DNA of 64,000 nucleotides from Pseudomonas sp. P818 (GCF_000418555.1 NZ_ATKM01000007.1:1-64000), one strand, 5' to 3'; numbered from the stretch's first letter, positions 1 to 8,828 are shown. Made by a program: numbers and translations. Notes: generated from the sequence alone by a model not told the origin.

Positions 1-24
1 GGGGTGGTGCGGGAACTGCCATTT

Positions 25-63
25 CCCCCTCTCCCTAACCCTCTCCCCAGAGGGGCGAGGGGA
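25..63. repeat. Pseudomonas C-rich intergenic repeat (copy 1)
   Basis: A run of CCCTCTCCC motifs followed by a partly complementary AGGGGCGAGGGG arm. The same pattern recurs in the opposite orientation at 30281-30319, so it belongs to a dispersed repeat family. It lies beyond the 3' end of the GntR gene and could act as a transcription stop. No gene is visible in 1-142. Confidence 0.5.
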
Positions 64-142
64 CTGATTGCGTTCGACCCTTTCTTAAGGGAACAGCATT
101 ACGGGCTTGCCCGGGCGTGTTGCATCTGGCGGACGGAAGTCG

Positions 143-880
143 TTAGCTGATTTCCACCTGATAGCGGAAGTTGTCCGCTGCCGCGCGCGACAGGCGATAT
201 TCCAGCGGGGTGCGGTCATAGCCCAGTGCGGTTCGTTCGATCACCACGCTCGGGCTGGCCTCGGCGACATCGAGAATGGCCGCGAGCTCAGCATCGGCGG
301 CAGAAACCGTGAGGGTCTCCTTTGCCGATGCGATGCGCTGGCCGCAGTGCTGCTCGTAGAGTGGATAAAGCAGGGGCGGGAAGTCCTCCGGCGCCAGATC
401 CAGCAGCGCGCCAAAGCGTGAAGCCGGTAGCCAGATGCGCTCGTGGAACAGCGGACGGCCGTCGATCAGGCGCAGGCGCTGGAGGAAGACGCAGCGTTCG
501 CCTTCCGCCAGTTGCAATGCCTGGCGTGCTGCCGCGTCTGCGGGCTCGAGGCGGCATTCGAGGATGCGGCTTTGTGGCACCTGCGACTGGCCGTTGGCGC
601 TGACCTGACGGAAGAAGCGAAACAGCGATCCATCGAAGTTCGGCCGCCGCACGAAGGTACCGCGACCCTGCGCGCGCAGCAGCAGCCCCTCGGCAACCAG
701 GGTTTCCACCGCCTTGCGCACCGTGCCTACGGCCACACCGTACTGGCGGGTCAACTCCGCTTCGGTGGGAATGGCCTCGCCGGGTAGCCATTCGCCTGCG
801 GCAATCTTGCCCAGCATCTCGTCACGTAGCCGCTGATACAGCGGCAGGCGTTCGTCCTGTCCCAGTGCCGTGGTGCTCAT
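143..880 (-). CDS. GntR-family (HutC-type, UTRA) transcriptional regulator
   Basis: 245-residue DNA-binding regulator. The N-terminal winged helix (about residues 14-77) has the GntR signature around IPTEAELTRQYGV and ends in GRGTFV. The rest fits a UTRA effector-binding domain of the HutC subfamily, which usually senses a small acid or sugar. The frame extends 11 codons upstream, but the ATG at 880 (MSTTALGQ) is the natural start. It is divergent from the hydrolase/carrier pair, and a perfect 10-bp inverted repeat sits in the intergenic region over the hydrolase promoter. I infer that it represses those two genes; its ligand is unknown. Confidence 0.88.
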   Translation of the reverse strand: MSTTALGQDERLPLYQRLRDEMLGKIAAGEWLPGEAIPTEAELTRQYGVAVGTVRKAVETLVAEGLLLRAQGRGTFVRRPNFDGSLFRFFRQVSANGQSQVPQSRILECRLEPADAAARQALQLAEGERCVFLQRLRLIDGRPLFHERIWLPASRFGALLDLAPEDFPPLLYPLYEQHCGQRIASAKETLTVSAADAELAAILDVAEASPSVVIERTALGYDRTPLEYRLSRAAADNFRYQVEIS

Positions 881-932
881 AAACCTCAAATCCGCAATTC
901 GACCGGCCGTCACTTTACCACCGGCGGGTGCG

Positions 933-960
933 TTGACAGCACTGGAACTCTATCTATACA
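933..960 (+). promoter_or_regulatory. sigma70-type promoter of the hydrolase/carrier unit
   Basis: TTGACA (933-938) and TATACA (955-960) are separated by 16 bases and point at the gene starting at 1048. The -35 is a perfect match and the -10 is 5 of 6. The -10 is overlapped by the operator-like repeat at 956-987. Confidence 0.6.
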
Positions 961-987
961 GTCATCTATTCATATATATGACTGTAT
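956..987. promoter_or_regulatory. candidate GntR operator (10-bp perfect inverted repeat)
   Basis: ATACAGTCAT at 956-965 is exactly repeated in inverted orientation as ATGACTGTAT at 978-987, with a 12-base AT-rich spacer. It begins inside the -10 box and covers the expected transcription start, a classic repressor position. Assignment to the adjacent GntR protein is inference from position. Confidence 0.55.
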
Positions 988-1047
988 GTCTGTATAAAAT
1001 GGCTGCCTCAAGAGCAGCTCGAACAAGAACGACAGAGGTATCGCTTC

Positions 1048-1878
1048 GTGACGTCCCTGCCTTATGCCGGTATCACCGGCATCGACACCCATGCCCATAT
1101 CTTTCGCCAGGACCTGCCCATGGTTCCCGGGCGCCGCTACAGCCCCAGCTATGACGCCACCGTGGAGCAGTATCTCGCCCACCTGGACGCCTGCGGCCTG
1201 TCTCATGGCGTGCTCATCCAGCCAAGCTTTCTCGGCACCGATAACCAATTCATGGTCGAGGCGTTGCAGCGCTTCCCCGAGCGCTTGCGCGGCGTAGCGG
1301 TAGTCGAGGCGCAGATCAGCGATAGCGAACTGGACGAACTGGCCGCGGCCGGGGTAGTGGGTGTGCGCCTGAACCTCATCGGCAAGGTGCTGGAGGACTA
1401 CACCGGGCCGGCCTGGAATGGCCTGTTCCGGCGCCTGGCACAGCGTGGCTGGCAGGTGGAGATTCAGCGCGGCTTCGGCGATCTGGCGCTGATCGTGCCG
1501 GAGATCCTTGAAGCAGGGGTGACGGTGGTGATCGATCACTTCGGCCTGCCGGCACCGAGCGTGCAGCTGGACGATGGCCAGCATGACGCCTTCTTCGCGC
1601 TGCTCGGCCAGGCGCCGGTGTGGATCAAGCTGTCGGCAGCCTACCGCAGCCAGTCCGATCTGGCCCGAGCCCAGGCCATCGAGGCGCGCCTACGTGAGGC
1701 CTGTGGCGGTATCGGCCGCTTCCTCTGGGGCAGCGACTGGCCCAACACCCAGTTCGAGTCGCAGACCCGTTACGATCAGCAGTTCGCGCTGCTCGATGCC
1801 CTCTTACCCGACCCCGAGGAGCGCCGTCGCGTTCTGGTGGACAACCCCGCAACCCTGTTCGGTTTCGCCTCGGCGTAA
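1048..1878 (+). CDS. amidohydrolase_2 family metal-dependent hydrolase (2-pyrone-4,6-dicarboxylate lactonase-like)
   Basis: 276-residue TIM-barrel hydrolase of the COG3618 / Amidohydro_2 group, whose members include 2-pyrone-4,6-dicarboxylate lactonase. Visible motifs are the N-terminal HxH (DTHAH, residues 13-17), DHFG (163-166) and GSDWPN (228-233), where D230 would be the metal/catalytic Asp. It starts with GTG preceded by AGAGG (1034-1038). It lies 40 bp upstream of a MatC-like carrier and divergent from a GntR regulator, which suggests uptake and hydrolysis of a lactone or carboxylate. The exact substrate cannot be read from the sequence. Confidence 0.82.
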   Translation: MTSLPYAGITGIDTHAHIFRQDLPMVPGRRYSPSYDATVEQYLAHLDACGLSHGVLIQPSFLGTDNQFMVEALQRFPERLRGVAVVEAQISDSELDELAAAGVVGVRLNLIGKVLEDYTGPAWNGLFRRLAQRGWQVEIQRGFGDLALIVPEILEAGVTVVIDHFGLPAPSVQLDDGQHDAFFALLGQAPVWIKLSAAYRSQSDLARAQAIEARLREACGGIGRFLWGSDWPNTQFESQTRYDQQFALLDALLPDPEERRRVLVDNPATLFGFASA

Positions 1879-1918
1879 CCGTCGCTCACATCAGAACAAC
1901 AAAAGGAGTCAAACCATC

Positions 1919-3220
1919 ATGATGAGCTTGCTCGTCGTCGCCGCGATCGTTCTCGCCGTCGCGCTGGGTTACACCACCAAGATCAACATCGGCCTGTTCG
2001 CCATCGCCTTCGCCTATTTGCTCGGCTGCTTCGGCATGGGCCTGAGCCCGGGCGACATCATCAACATGTGGCCGCTGAAGATCTTCTTCGTGATCTTCTC
2101 GGTCTGCCTGTTCTACAGCTTCGCCACCGTCAACGGCACCCTGGAAAAACTCGCCGGGCATCTGCTGTATCGCTGCCGTGGCGTGCCGCACCTGCTGCCC
2201 TATGCCATTTTGCTGACCTCGGGGGTGATCGCTGCCATGGGCGCCGGTTACTACACCGTACTGGCCTTCATGGCACCGCTGACCCTGCTGCTGTGCCAGC
2301 GCACCGGCATGAGCCTGATTCTCGGCGGCATGGCGGTGAACTACGGCGCGCTGGCCGGGGCCAACTTCGTCTCCAGCCAGAGTGGCATCATCTTCCGTGG
2401 CCTGATGACCGGCGCCGGCATGCCCGAGAGCGAAGCCTTCGTCAACGCCCTGGCGATCTTCGCCAGCACGGCGATCATTCCGATTCTGGTGATTTCCGCC
2501 TTCGTCTTCCTCGGTGGCCATGGCCGCAACCTGAAGAATGCGGTACTCACCGCCGACCTGCCGGAAGCCTTCAACCGCGAGCAGAAACTGACCCTGCTGC
2601 TGACGCTGCTGATGATGGTGTTGGTACTCGCCGCGCCACTGGCGCTGCTGGCCTTCCCGGACAACGCCACGGTCAGGTTCGTCAACAGCAAGGTGGATAT
2701 CGGCCTGATCGCCAGCGTGTTCTCGGTGATCGCACTGCTGCTCAAGCTCGGTGACGAGCGCAAGGCCATCGCCTCCGTGCCCTGGGCCACGCTGATCATG
2801 ATCTGCGGTGTCGGCATGCTGATCTCGATCGCGATCAAGGCTGGCACCATCGATGCGCTGGCGTCCTGGATCGGCGGCAACATCCCGCCGCTGATGGTTC
2901 CAGTGGCATTCGGTGTGGTGGCGGCCCTGATGTCGATCTTCGCCAGCACCCTGGGCGTGGTGACGCCGGCGCTGTTCCCGATGGTGCTGCCACTGGCGGC
3001 TTCGATGTCGATCGATCCGGTGATCATCTTCGTCGCCATCGTGGTTGGTGCGCAGGCCACCTCGATTTCGCCGTTCTCCTCGGGTGGCAGCCTGCTGCTG
3101 GGCTCGTGCACCGATGACAAGGCGCGCTCGACGCTGTTCTCGCAGCTGCTGCTACGCGCCGCGCCCATCGGCTTCGTCGCCGCCATGCTGTTCAACCTGG
3201 CGCTGACCTTCCTGTTCTGA
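1919..3220 (+). CDS. MatC-like dicarboxylate carrier / anion permease
   Basis: 433-residue inner-membrane protein built almost entirely of hydrophobic segments. The N-terminal stretch (KINIGLFAIAFAYLLG, then an NGTLEKLA motif) matches the MatC_N domain of malonate/dicarboxylate carriers. The C-terminal half, with PALFPMVLPLAASM and SPFSSGGSLLLG, resembles ion-transporter superfamily permeases. The frame is open from 1574, but AAGGAG at 1903-1908 fixes the ATG at 1919. It probably imports the substrate of the upstream hydrolase. Substrate assignment (a di- or tricarboxylate) is inference. Confidence 0.8.
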   Translation: MMSLLVVAAIVLAVALGYTTKINIGLFAIAFAYLLGCFGMGLSPGDIINMWPLKIFFVIFSVCLFYSFATVNGTLEKLAGHLLYRCRGVPHLLPYAILLTSGVIAAMGAGYYTVLAFMAPLTLLLCQRTGMSLILGGMAVNYGALAGANFVSSQSGIIFRGLMTGAGMPESEAFVNALAIFASTAIIPILVISAFVFLGGHGRNLKNAVLTADLPEAFNREQKLTLLLTLLMMVLVLAAPLALLAFPDNATVRFVNSKVDIGLIASVFSVIALLLKLGDERKAIASVPWATLIMICGVGMLISIAIKAGTIDALASWIGGNIPPLMVPVAFGVVAALMSIFASTLGVVTPALFPMVLPLAASMSIDPVIIFVAIVVGAQATSISPFSSGGSLLLGSCTDDKARSTLFSQLLLRAAPIGFVAAMLFNLALTFLF

Positions 3221-3228
3221 TGCAGAAA

Positions 3229-3256
3229 AGCCCCGGCATCGCGTGATGCCGGGGCT
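3229..3256. terminator. bidirectional terminator between convergent genes
   Basis: A perfect 12-bp stem, AGCCCCGGCATC (3229-3240) with its complement at 3245-3256 and a GCGT loop. It is preceded by AAAA on the plus strand. It separates the carrier gene from the convergent gene ending at 3279. Confidence 0.75.
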
Positions 3257-3278
3257 CTATCCCCGCAAGTCCGTATCG

Positions 3279-3836
3279 CTATTTCAGCCGATAACGCGCC
3301 AGTTCATCCGGGCCCAGCAGACGCAAGCGCCCCGGCTCTAGCTGATAGATGTCTTCCGCCAGACGCACGTCGACGCCCATGTCGCGCAAGTAGTTGGCCG
3401 GGCTGAACGACTGGCGGCCATGGGCGGCCTGCGCCAGTGCCGAGTCTCCAGCGGGGAAGGGCGGCCGGCGCAGGGCGACATGGCCGTTGATGGTGCGCTT
3501 GGTGCCGGCAGCGAGCAGGTAGATGCAACTGCCCTGGCATATGCCGGCGGAAGGCACCAGCGCCTCGAAGCCGGTTTCGCGCAGCAGGCGCCCCATGCGG
3601 ATGGCTTCCGGAGCGCTGCCGCCGATGCTGTCGAGCAGCACGACCTTGCGCTTGTGCTTACCCGGATTGGCGCGCAGGCCAGCCAGCAGTTTCTCGTAGT
3701 CGCCTGGAACGATCTCTTCGGAAATCTTTGCCGCCAGCATGCCGGCATTGGCCTCGACCTCCACCTGTGCCTGGGCGGTCATAGCGGTGAACAGAGTGCT
3801 GGCGATCAGGGCGAAGCGTAAACGCTGGGCAATCAT
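3279..3836 (-). CDS. periplasmic protein of the COG3904 (ClpP/SDH-like fold) type
   Basis: 185 residues with a clear signal peptide (cleavage likely after AQA, residue 23). The centre has SIGGSAPEA followed by GICQGSCIYLLAAG, the glycine/serine-rich pattern of predicted periplasmic proteins related to ClpP-like serine proteases. I cannot assign a substrate, and the catalytic residues are not certain. The two cysteines in the CQGSC segment may form a disulfide. It stands alone, convergent with the carrier gene. Confidence 0.6.
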   Translation of the reverse strand: MIAQRLRFALIASTLFTAMTAQAQVEVEANAGMLAAKISEEIVPGDYEKLLAGLRANPGKHKRKVVLLDSIGGSAPEAIRMGRLLRETGFEALVPSAGICQGSCIYLLAAGTKRTINGHVALRRPPFPAGDSALAQAAHGRQSFSPANYLRDMGVDVRLAEDIYQLEPGRLRLLGPDELARYRLK

Positions 3837-3901
3837 CGGGTGGGTTCGTCGGTGGCTCGGGAGGTAGAAGATACCTTGCCCGAGTCACCTCACGCACCTG
3901 T

Positions 3902-5101
3902 TCAGATTGCAGTGTTCTTTCGCTGTACCTGCCACGCCCAGCCGAACAGCAACAGGCCGCCGATTGCGGTGGCGGCGCCAATATAGCCGGTCACCGTCCA
4001 GCTCATGCCGGCGCTGATGGCCAGGCCGCCGAGCCAGGGGCCGAGGGCGTTGGCGAGGTTGAACGCAGCGTGGTTGGAGGCGGCCGCCAGCGTCTGCGCG
4101 CCGGTGGCGACGTCCATCAGATGGGTCTGCAGTGCCGGGCCGAGGGCGATCATGGTGCCGATGGCGAAGATCGCCGGCAGGATGGTCCAGAGGCTGTGCG
4201 CGGCAAAGGGGAAGACCAGCAGCACCAGGGTGCTCCAGGCCAGGATCCAGGCCACGGCCCGCAGGCGCAGGCGATCGAACAGCCAGCCGCCGGCGCTGTT
4301 GCCGACGATGCAGCCGGCGCCGAACACGCCCATGGCCAGAGGAATCCAGCCGGGGCCGACCTGGGTGACGTGCAGCAGTGTGGGCGCCATGTAGCTGAAC
4401 ACGCAGAACATCCCGGCGAAACCGATGGCGCCGATGCCCAGGGCCAGCCAGATCGGCGCACGGTTGAAGGCGCGCAGCTCGCCCTTGGGGCTGCTGCGCT
4501 GCTCGTTGGGATCGGACGGCAGGAAGATCGCCACCATGACGATGGTGGTGATGGCGATGATGCCGACCAGGGCGAAGGCGTAGCGCCAGCTCATGAACTG
4601 GCCTAGCCATGTGGCCAGCGGATTGCCGATCAGGATGGCCACGGTCAGGCCGGCCAGCACCCGGCTCACCGCCTTGGCGCGCTTGTGCGGCGGCGCCATG
4701 GACGCGGCCACCAGCATGGCGATGCCGAAGTAGGCGCCGTGAGGCAGGCCGGCGATGAAGCGGAACATCAGCAGCGGCTCGTAGCCCGGCGCCAGGGCGC
4801 TGGCGAAGTTGCCGAGGGCAAAGCAGCCCATCAGCAGCAGAAGCAGGATGCGCCGCGGCAGGCGTGCACCAAGCAGGGCCAGCAGCGGTGCGCCGACCAC
4901 CACGCCGAGGGCATAGGCGCTGATCACGTGACCGACCTGCGGTTCGCTGACGCCAAGGTCGGCGGCGACGTTGGGCATCAGGCCCATGATGGCGAACTCG
5001 CCGGTGCCGATGGCGAAGCCGCCAAGGGCCAGGGCGAGTTGAATGAGAAGGATCGCGCCCGGCGACAGATGCGTCGCAGCGCTGGGGGAAGGCGTGCTCA
5101 T
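3902..5101 (-). CDS. MFS transporter, AraJ/PbuE-like drug or sugar efflux type
   Basis: 399-residue inner-membrane transporter with about 12 hydrophobic segments. The opening GFAIGTGEFAIMGLMPNVA is typical of the DHA1 branch of the major facilitator superfamily that includes AraJ, YdhP and PbuE. The loop 2-3 motif around LLGARLPRR is the conserved MFS motif A. It is expected to export small molecules by proton antiport. It lies 74 bp downstream of a co-directional LysR gene. The substrate is unknown. Confidence 0.88.
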   Translation of the reverse strand: MSTPSPSAATHLSPGAILLIQLALALGGFAIGTGEFAIMGLMPNVAADLGVSEPQVGHVISAYALGVVVGAPLLALLGARLPRRILLLLLMGCFALGNFASALAPGYEPLLMFRFIAGLPHGAYFGIAMLVAASMAPPHKRAKAVSRVLAGLTVAILIGNPLATWLGQFMSWRYAFALVGIIAITTIVMVAIFLPSDPNEQRSSPKGELRAFNRAPIWLALGIGAIGFAGMFCVFSYMAPTLLHVTQVGPGWIPLAMGVFGAGCIVGNSAGGWLFDRLRLRAVAWILAWSTLVLLVFPFAAHSLWTILPAIFAIGTMIALGPALQTHLMDVATGAQTLAAASNHAAFNLANALGPWLGGLAISAGMSWTVTGYIGAATAIGGLLLFGWAWQVQRKNTAI

Positions 5102-5175
5102 GAGTGACCTGGAAGGGAGAAGGCAAGCGCGGAATTATAATCTCCGAGTGCCGTGCCTGGATATTGCCGGCCGCT

Positions 5176-6099
5176 CTATATCGGGCTTTGAGACGAATGG
5201 TCGGCGTTGTTCAAGGCCTTCACGTAGTCGACGAAGGCGCGCAGCGGCGCCGGCACGTTGCGCCTGCTGTGGTAGTACAGGTAAGGCCCTTCGAAGTGCT
5301 GCCACCAGTCATGCAGGATGGGTTGCAGCTGGCCGCTGGCGAGATGCGCCGCGATGTATTCCTCGAAGGTGTAGAGAATGCCGTGGCCGGCGCAAGCCGC
5401 GGCGATCAGCAGGTCCTGCGATGAGCTGACCAACCTGCCCTCCGGGGCGATGCGCAAGGCGCGCCCATCCTGCTCGAACTCCCAGACACCCAGCTTGCCG
5501 CTGGCGAAGCGGTAACCGAGCAGGCGGTGCTCGTTCAGTTCGCCGGGATGTTGTGGCGTGCCGTGGCGCTGCAGATAGCTGGGCGCGGCGACTGCCATGA
5601 AGCACTGCCGGCGCGGCCCGATGGGAATGGCGATCATGTCCTTGGCCAGGCTTTCCTCGTAGCGGATGCCTGCGTCGTAACCGGCGCCGATCACGTCGAT
5701 GAAGGTGTTGTCCATGTTCACCTCCAGTGCGATGCCCGGGTAGCGCGCGAGAAAGCCATCCAGCAGCTGCGGCAGGATGTGCCGGGCGATTACGCCGGGC
5801 ACATGCAGGCGCAGCGAGCCGACCGGATGCTGCGGGTCTTCCTGCAGGTCGTTGAGTGCTGTGTTGATCTCGTCCAGCGCCGGGCGCAGGCGCTCCAGCA
5901 GTCGCGCACCGATTTCCGTCGGCGTCAGGCCGCGGGTGGTGCGGTTGAGCAGGCGCACGCCCAGCTCCTTTTCCAGGCGGCGTATGCAATCGCTGAGTGA
6001 CGAGGCTGACGTGCCGCGGCGCTGCGCTGCGGCACGAAAACCACCGGCCTCGACCACGGCGGCGAACAGGGCGATATCGGACAGATTCGGTTGGCGCAT
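5176..6099 (-). CDS. LysR-family transcriptional regulator
   Basis: 307-residue LTTR. The N-terminal winged helix (about residues 5-62) contains AAAQRRGTSASSLSDCIRRLE and RLLNRTTRGLTPTEIG. A substrate-binding domain follows from about residue 90. It belongs to the CrgA/DmlR-like group. It is divergent from the exported SDR at 6382 and co-directional with the MFS gene, so either may be its target; divergent genes are the usual LTTR targets. Confidence 0.9.
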   Translation of the reverse strand: MRQPNLSDIALFAAVVEAGGFRAAAQRRGTSASSLSDCIRRLEKELGVRLLNRTTRGLTPTEIGARLLERLRPALDEINTALNDLQEDPQHPVGSLRLHVPGVIARHILPQLLDGFLARYPGIALEVNMDNTFIDVIGAGYDAGIRYEESLAKDMIAIPIGPRRQCFMAVAAPSYLQRHGTPQHPGELNEHRLLGYRFASGKLGVWEFEQDGRALRIAPEGRLVSSSQDLLIAAACAGHGILYTFEEYIAAHLASGQLQPILHDWWQHFEGPYLYYHSRRNVPAPLRAFVDYVKALNNADHSSQSPI

Positions 6100-6169
6100 G
6101 AGCGTCGGCTGGGAAATGACGAAGGTCCGATAATGCGGCGCAGCGCCCGCTTTGCCAATCCTGGGCTCT

Positions 6170-6228
6170 GTAGCCTGGACGAAATCCGGGAAGGCATGCC
6201 AATGGCCCCGGATTGCATCCGGGCTGCG
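6170..6228. repeat. degenerate REP-type inverted pair (GTAGCC...CCGGG family)
   Basis: GTAGCCTGGACGAAATCCGG and the inverted CCCCGGATTGCATCCGGGCT face each other in the 282-bp gap between the LysR and SDR genes. The same family occurs at 23206-23227 and 30192-30253. Apart from this pair I see no gene in 6100-6381. Confidence 0.6.
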
Positions 6229-6381
6229 GTTCGCGCCTTTGAAACCCCCGGTAACTGTACGCCTGGCCGTATACCCTGTTCGGTCGTGACCGGCTTATCG
6301 AACAGTCTTTCTGCTCGCACCCTATGTCCTGCGCCGTTGCCTGATTTGGCGCATCGAGCTAACGGATAGGAGGAAGCTGCA

Positions 6382-7431
6382 ATGAGCAAGAGAAACGAAG
6401 CGGGGCTGGGCCATACGCGTCGGGATGCACTGAAGCTGTTCGGCATGCTGGGTGGCAGTCTTGCCTTGCAAGGGGTGCTGGGTGGCATACCGAGGTTCGC
6501 CTGGGCCGACCCTGCAACGGGCTGGCAGGCGACGGACATGCCGCCTTTGACCGGCAAGCGCATGCTGGTCACCGGTGGCACCAGCGGTATGGGCTTCGAG
6601 GACGCTCTGGCCCTGAGCGGGGCCGGTGCGCAGGTGATCATCGCCGCGCGTAATGCGCAGCGTGGCGCCGAGAGCATCGAACGTATTCGTGCCCAGGTGC
6701 CGGATGCGCAGGTGCGTTTCGAACAATTGGACCTGGCCGATCTGGCCTCGGTGCGCAGCCTGGCTCAGCGCCTGAATGCCGAGGGCGAGGTGTTGGACGT
6801 GCTGATCAACAATGCCGCGATCATGGCGCCGCCGCAGCGCGGCGTGTCTCGCGACGGTTTCGAGATGCAGCTGGCGACCAATTTTCTCGGCCATTTCGCC
6901 CTGACCGGTTTGCTCCTGTCGTCGCTGCGCAAGTCATCCGATCCGCGCGTGGTGACGCTGGCGAGCATCGCGGTCAATCGTGGTCGGATCAATTTCGACG
7001 ACCTGCAGTCCGAGCGCAGCTACGACCCCTATGCGGCCTACGCCCAGTCGAAGCTGGCCTGTCTGATGATGGCCTTCGAGCTGCAGCGGCGCAGCCTGGC
7101 CAACAACTGGGGCGTGCGCAGCGTCGCCGCGCATCCTGGCGTGGCCGTCACCGAACTGGTCGAGCGCGGTCCTGGACTGGAAAGCGAGTTCGCCCGCCAG
7201 TGGGCGAAGGATCGCGAGGTCTATCACTCGGCGGCGCAGGGGGCGCTGTCGTCACTGTTCGCGGCGACGGCGGCTGAAGCCGAGGGTGGTCGTTACTACG
7301 GGCCGACCGGCGAAGAGGAAAAGCGCGGTCCACTGGGGCTGGCAAGGGTGCCTGCTGCCGCGGCGGATGCCGATGATGCGGCGCGCCTGTGGTCGGTAGC
7401 CGAGCGCCTGACGGGCGTGAAATACGGCTGA
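6382..7431 (+). CDS. short-chain dehydrogenase/reductase with a Tat-type leader
   Basis: 349-residue SDR related to the retinol-dehydrogenase/protochlorophyllide-reductase-like branch. The cofactor loop TGGTSGMG (residues 64-71), the NNAAIM segment and the catalytic YxxxK (Y220, K224) are all present. Unusually, the first 42 residues form a twin-arginine leader: RRDALKLFG with the pair at 13-14, a hydrophobic stretch, then AWA-DP as a cleavage site. SDRs need NAD(P)H and are normally cytoplasmic. A GAGCT-side RBS (AGGAGG at 6369-6374) precedes the ATG. Function is unknown beyond oxidoreductase. Confidence 0.85.
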   Translation: MSKRNEAGLGHTRRDALKLFGMLGGSLALQGVLGGIPRFAWADPATGWQATDMPPLTGKRMLVTGGTSGMGFEDALALSGAGAQVIIAARNAQRGAESIERIRAQVPDAQVRFEQLDLADLASVRSLAQRLNAEGEVLDVLINNAAIMAPPQRGVSRDGFEMQLATNFLGHFALTGLLLSSLRKSSDPRVVTLASIAVNRGRINFDDLQSERSYDPYAAYAQSKLACLMMAFELQRRSLANNWGVRSVAAHPGVAVTELVERGPGLESEFARQWAKDREVYHSAAQGALSSLFAATAAEAEGGRYYGPTGEEEKRGPLGLARVPAAAADADDAARLWSVAERLTGVKYG

Positions 7432-7436
7432 ATCTT

Positions 7437-7456
7437 GGCGCGCCTCGAGGCGCGCC
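7437..7456. terminator. GC hairpin between SDR and transporter
   Basis: GGCGCGCC, TCGA, GGCGCGCC forms a perfect 8-bp stem (20-base palindrome) six bases after the SDR stop and about 7 bases before the next RBS. There is no T-run, so it may be an attenuator or mRNA-stability element rather than a terminator. Confidence 0.4.
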
Positions 7457-7474
7457 CCCTTCGAGGAATTTGCC

Positions 7475-8785
7475 ATGTCATCTTCAACGATGGCGCAGCG
7501 CGTGGCCGTGGCCATCAACGCGCAGCGCAACGAGCTGTGGCCGGCGCTGGCCGGTTTCACCCTGTTCTTCTGCCTGTTCTCGGGCTACTTCATGCTGCGG
7601 CCGATCCGCGAAGCCATGGGCATCGTCTCCGGCGTGGAGAACCTGCAGTGGCTGTTCACCGCCACCTTCGTGGTGATGCTGATCGCGGTGCCGTTGTTCG
7701 CCTGGCTGAGTTCGCGGGTGCCGCGGCTCCATTTCATCGACTGGGTGTATGGCTTCTTCACCCTGAACCTGGCGTTGTTCGCCCTGTTGTTCTTCAGTGC
7801 AGATGAAAGTGTGTGGCTGGCGCGCAGCTTCTATGTGTGGATTTCGGTCTACAACCTGTTCGTCGTCTCGGTGGCCTGGAGCCTGATGGCCGACGTGTTC
7901 GACAGCGAGCAGGCCAAGCGCCTGTTCGCCTTCATCGCCGCCGGTGCCAGTGTCGGCGGCCTGGTCGGCCCGGCGCTGAGTGCCTTGCTGGTAAGCACGC
8001 TGGGGCAGAGTGGGCTGATTCTGCTGGCCGCGGTGTTGCTGGCCGTAGCGCTGTCACTGAAGCAGGTGCTGATGCGCTGGCGCGAGGAGGGTGGCGCGGG
8101 ACGTGCCGGCGCCGTGCAGGCGGAAAGTCCGCGGCGTCCGGTACCGGGCAATCCGTTCAGCGGTCTGATGCGCGTGCTGTCTTCGCCCTACCTGTTTGGT
8201 ATCGCCGGTTTCGTCATCATGTTGGCCACGGCCAGCACCTTTCTTTACTTCGAGCAGGCCCGCCTGGTGGCCGAGCTGTTTCCGGATCGCGCCGCGCAGG
8301 TGCGGGTGTTCGGGGTGATCGATTTCGTGGTGCAGGCCGGTGCGCTTATCTCCCAGCTGTTCATCACCGGGCGCATCGCGCGACGCCTGGGTGTGCGCGT
8401 GCTGCTGGCCTGCGTACCGCTATTGGTATGCGTCGGCTTCATCGGCCTGGCCTTGATGCCGACCTTCGCCATGCTGGCAGCGCTGATGATCGTACGGCGT
8501 ATCGGCGAATACGCCTTCGTGCGACCGGGGCGGGAGATGCTCTTCGCGCCGCTGGATGCCGAGAGCAAATACAAGGCGAAGAACTTCATCGACACCGTGG
8601 TCTACCGCGCCGGCGATGCGATGAGTGGCTGGCTCAAGAGCCTGCTGGACATGCTCGCACAAGGCGCCTGGCTGGTGGCGCTGGTGGGCGCGGCCAGCGC
8701 GGCGCTGTGGGGGTTGCTCGGCTGGTATCTGGGGACCCAGGCGGACCGCAAGGCCGCCGAGCGGCAGGAACTGGTGGCTACATAG
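7475..8785 (+). CDS. MFS-like membrane protein of the NTP/NDP exchange (AAA translocase-like) family
   Basis: 436 residues with about 12 hydrophobic segments. The opening GYFMLRPIREAMG and the internal YVWISVYNLFVVSVAWSLMADVF are characteristic of the COG3202-type ATP:ADP-antiporter-like proteins found in free-living bacteria, where the nucleotide-exchange function is not established. RBS GAGGAA at 7463-7468 precedes the ATG; a second in-frame ATG is 15 bases on. It lies 43 bp after the SDR and is probably co-transcribed with it unless the hairpin between them stops transcription. Confidence 0.75.
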   Translation: MSSSTMAQRVAVAINAQRNELWPALAGFTLFFCLFSGYFMLRPIREAMGIVSGVENLQWLFTATFVVMLIAVPLFAWLSSRVPRLHFIDWVYGFFTLNLALFALLFFSADESVWLARSFYVWISVYNLFVVSVAWSLMADVFDSEQAKRLFAFIAAGASVGGLVGPALSALLVSTLGQSGLILLAAVLLAVALSLKQVLMRWREEGGAGRAGAVQAESPRRPVPGNPFSGLMRVLSSPYLFGIAGFVIMLATASTFLYFEQARLVAELFPDRAAQVRVFGVIDFVVQAGALISQLFITGRIARRLGVRVLLACVPLLVCVGFIGLALMPTFAMLAALMIVRRIGEYAFVRPGREMLFAPLDAESKYKAKNFIDTVVYRAGDAMSGWLKSLLDMLAQGAWLVALVGAASAALWGLLGWYLGTQADRKAAERQELVAT

Positions 8786-8793
8786 AGCGGACT

Positions 8794-8823
8794 TTGCAGG
8801 AGCCGCAGGCACGGCTCCTGCAA
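8794..8823. terminator. bidirectional hairpin terminator
   Basis: A perfect 12-bp stem, TTGCAGGAGCCG (8794-8805) and its complement at 8812-8823 around a 6-base loop. It sits between the convergent transporter and GST genes. There is no long T-run. Confidence 0.6.
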
Positions 8824-8828
8824 CCTCG

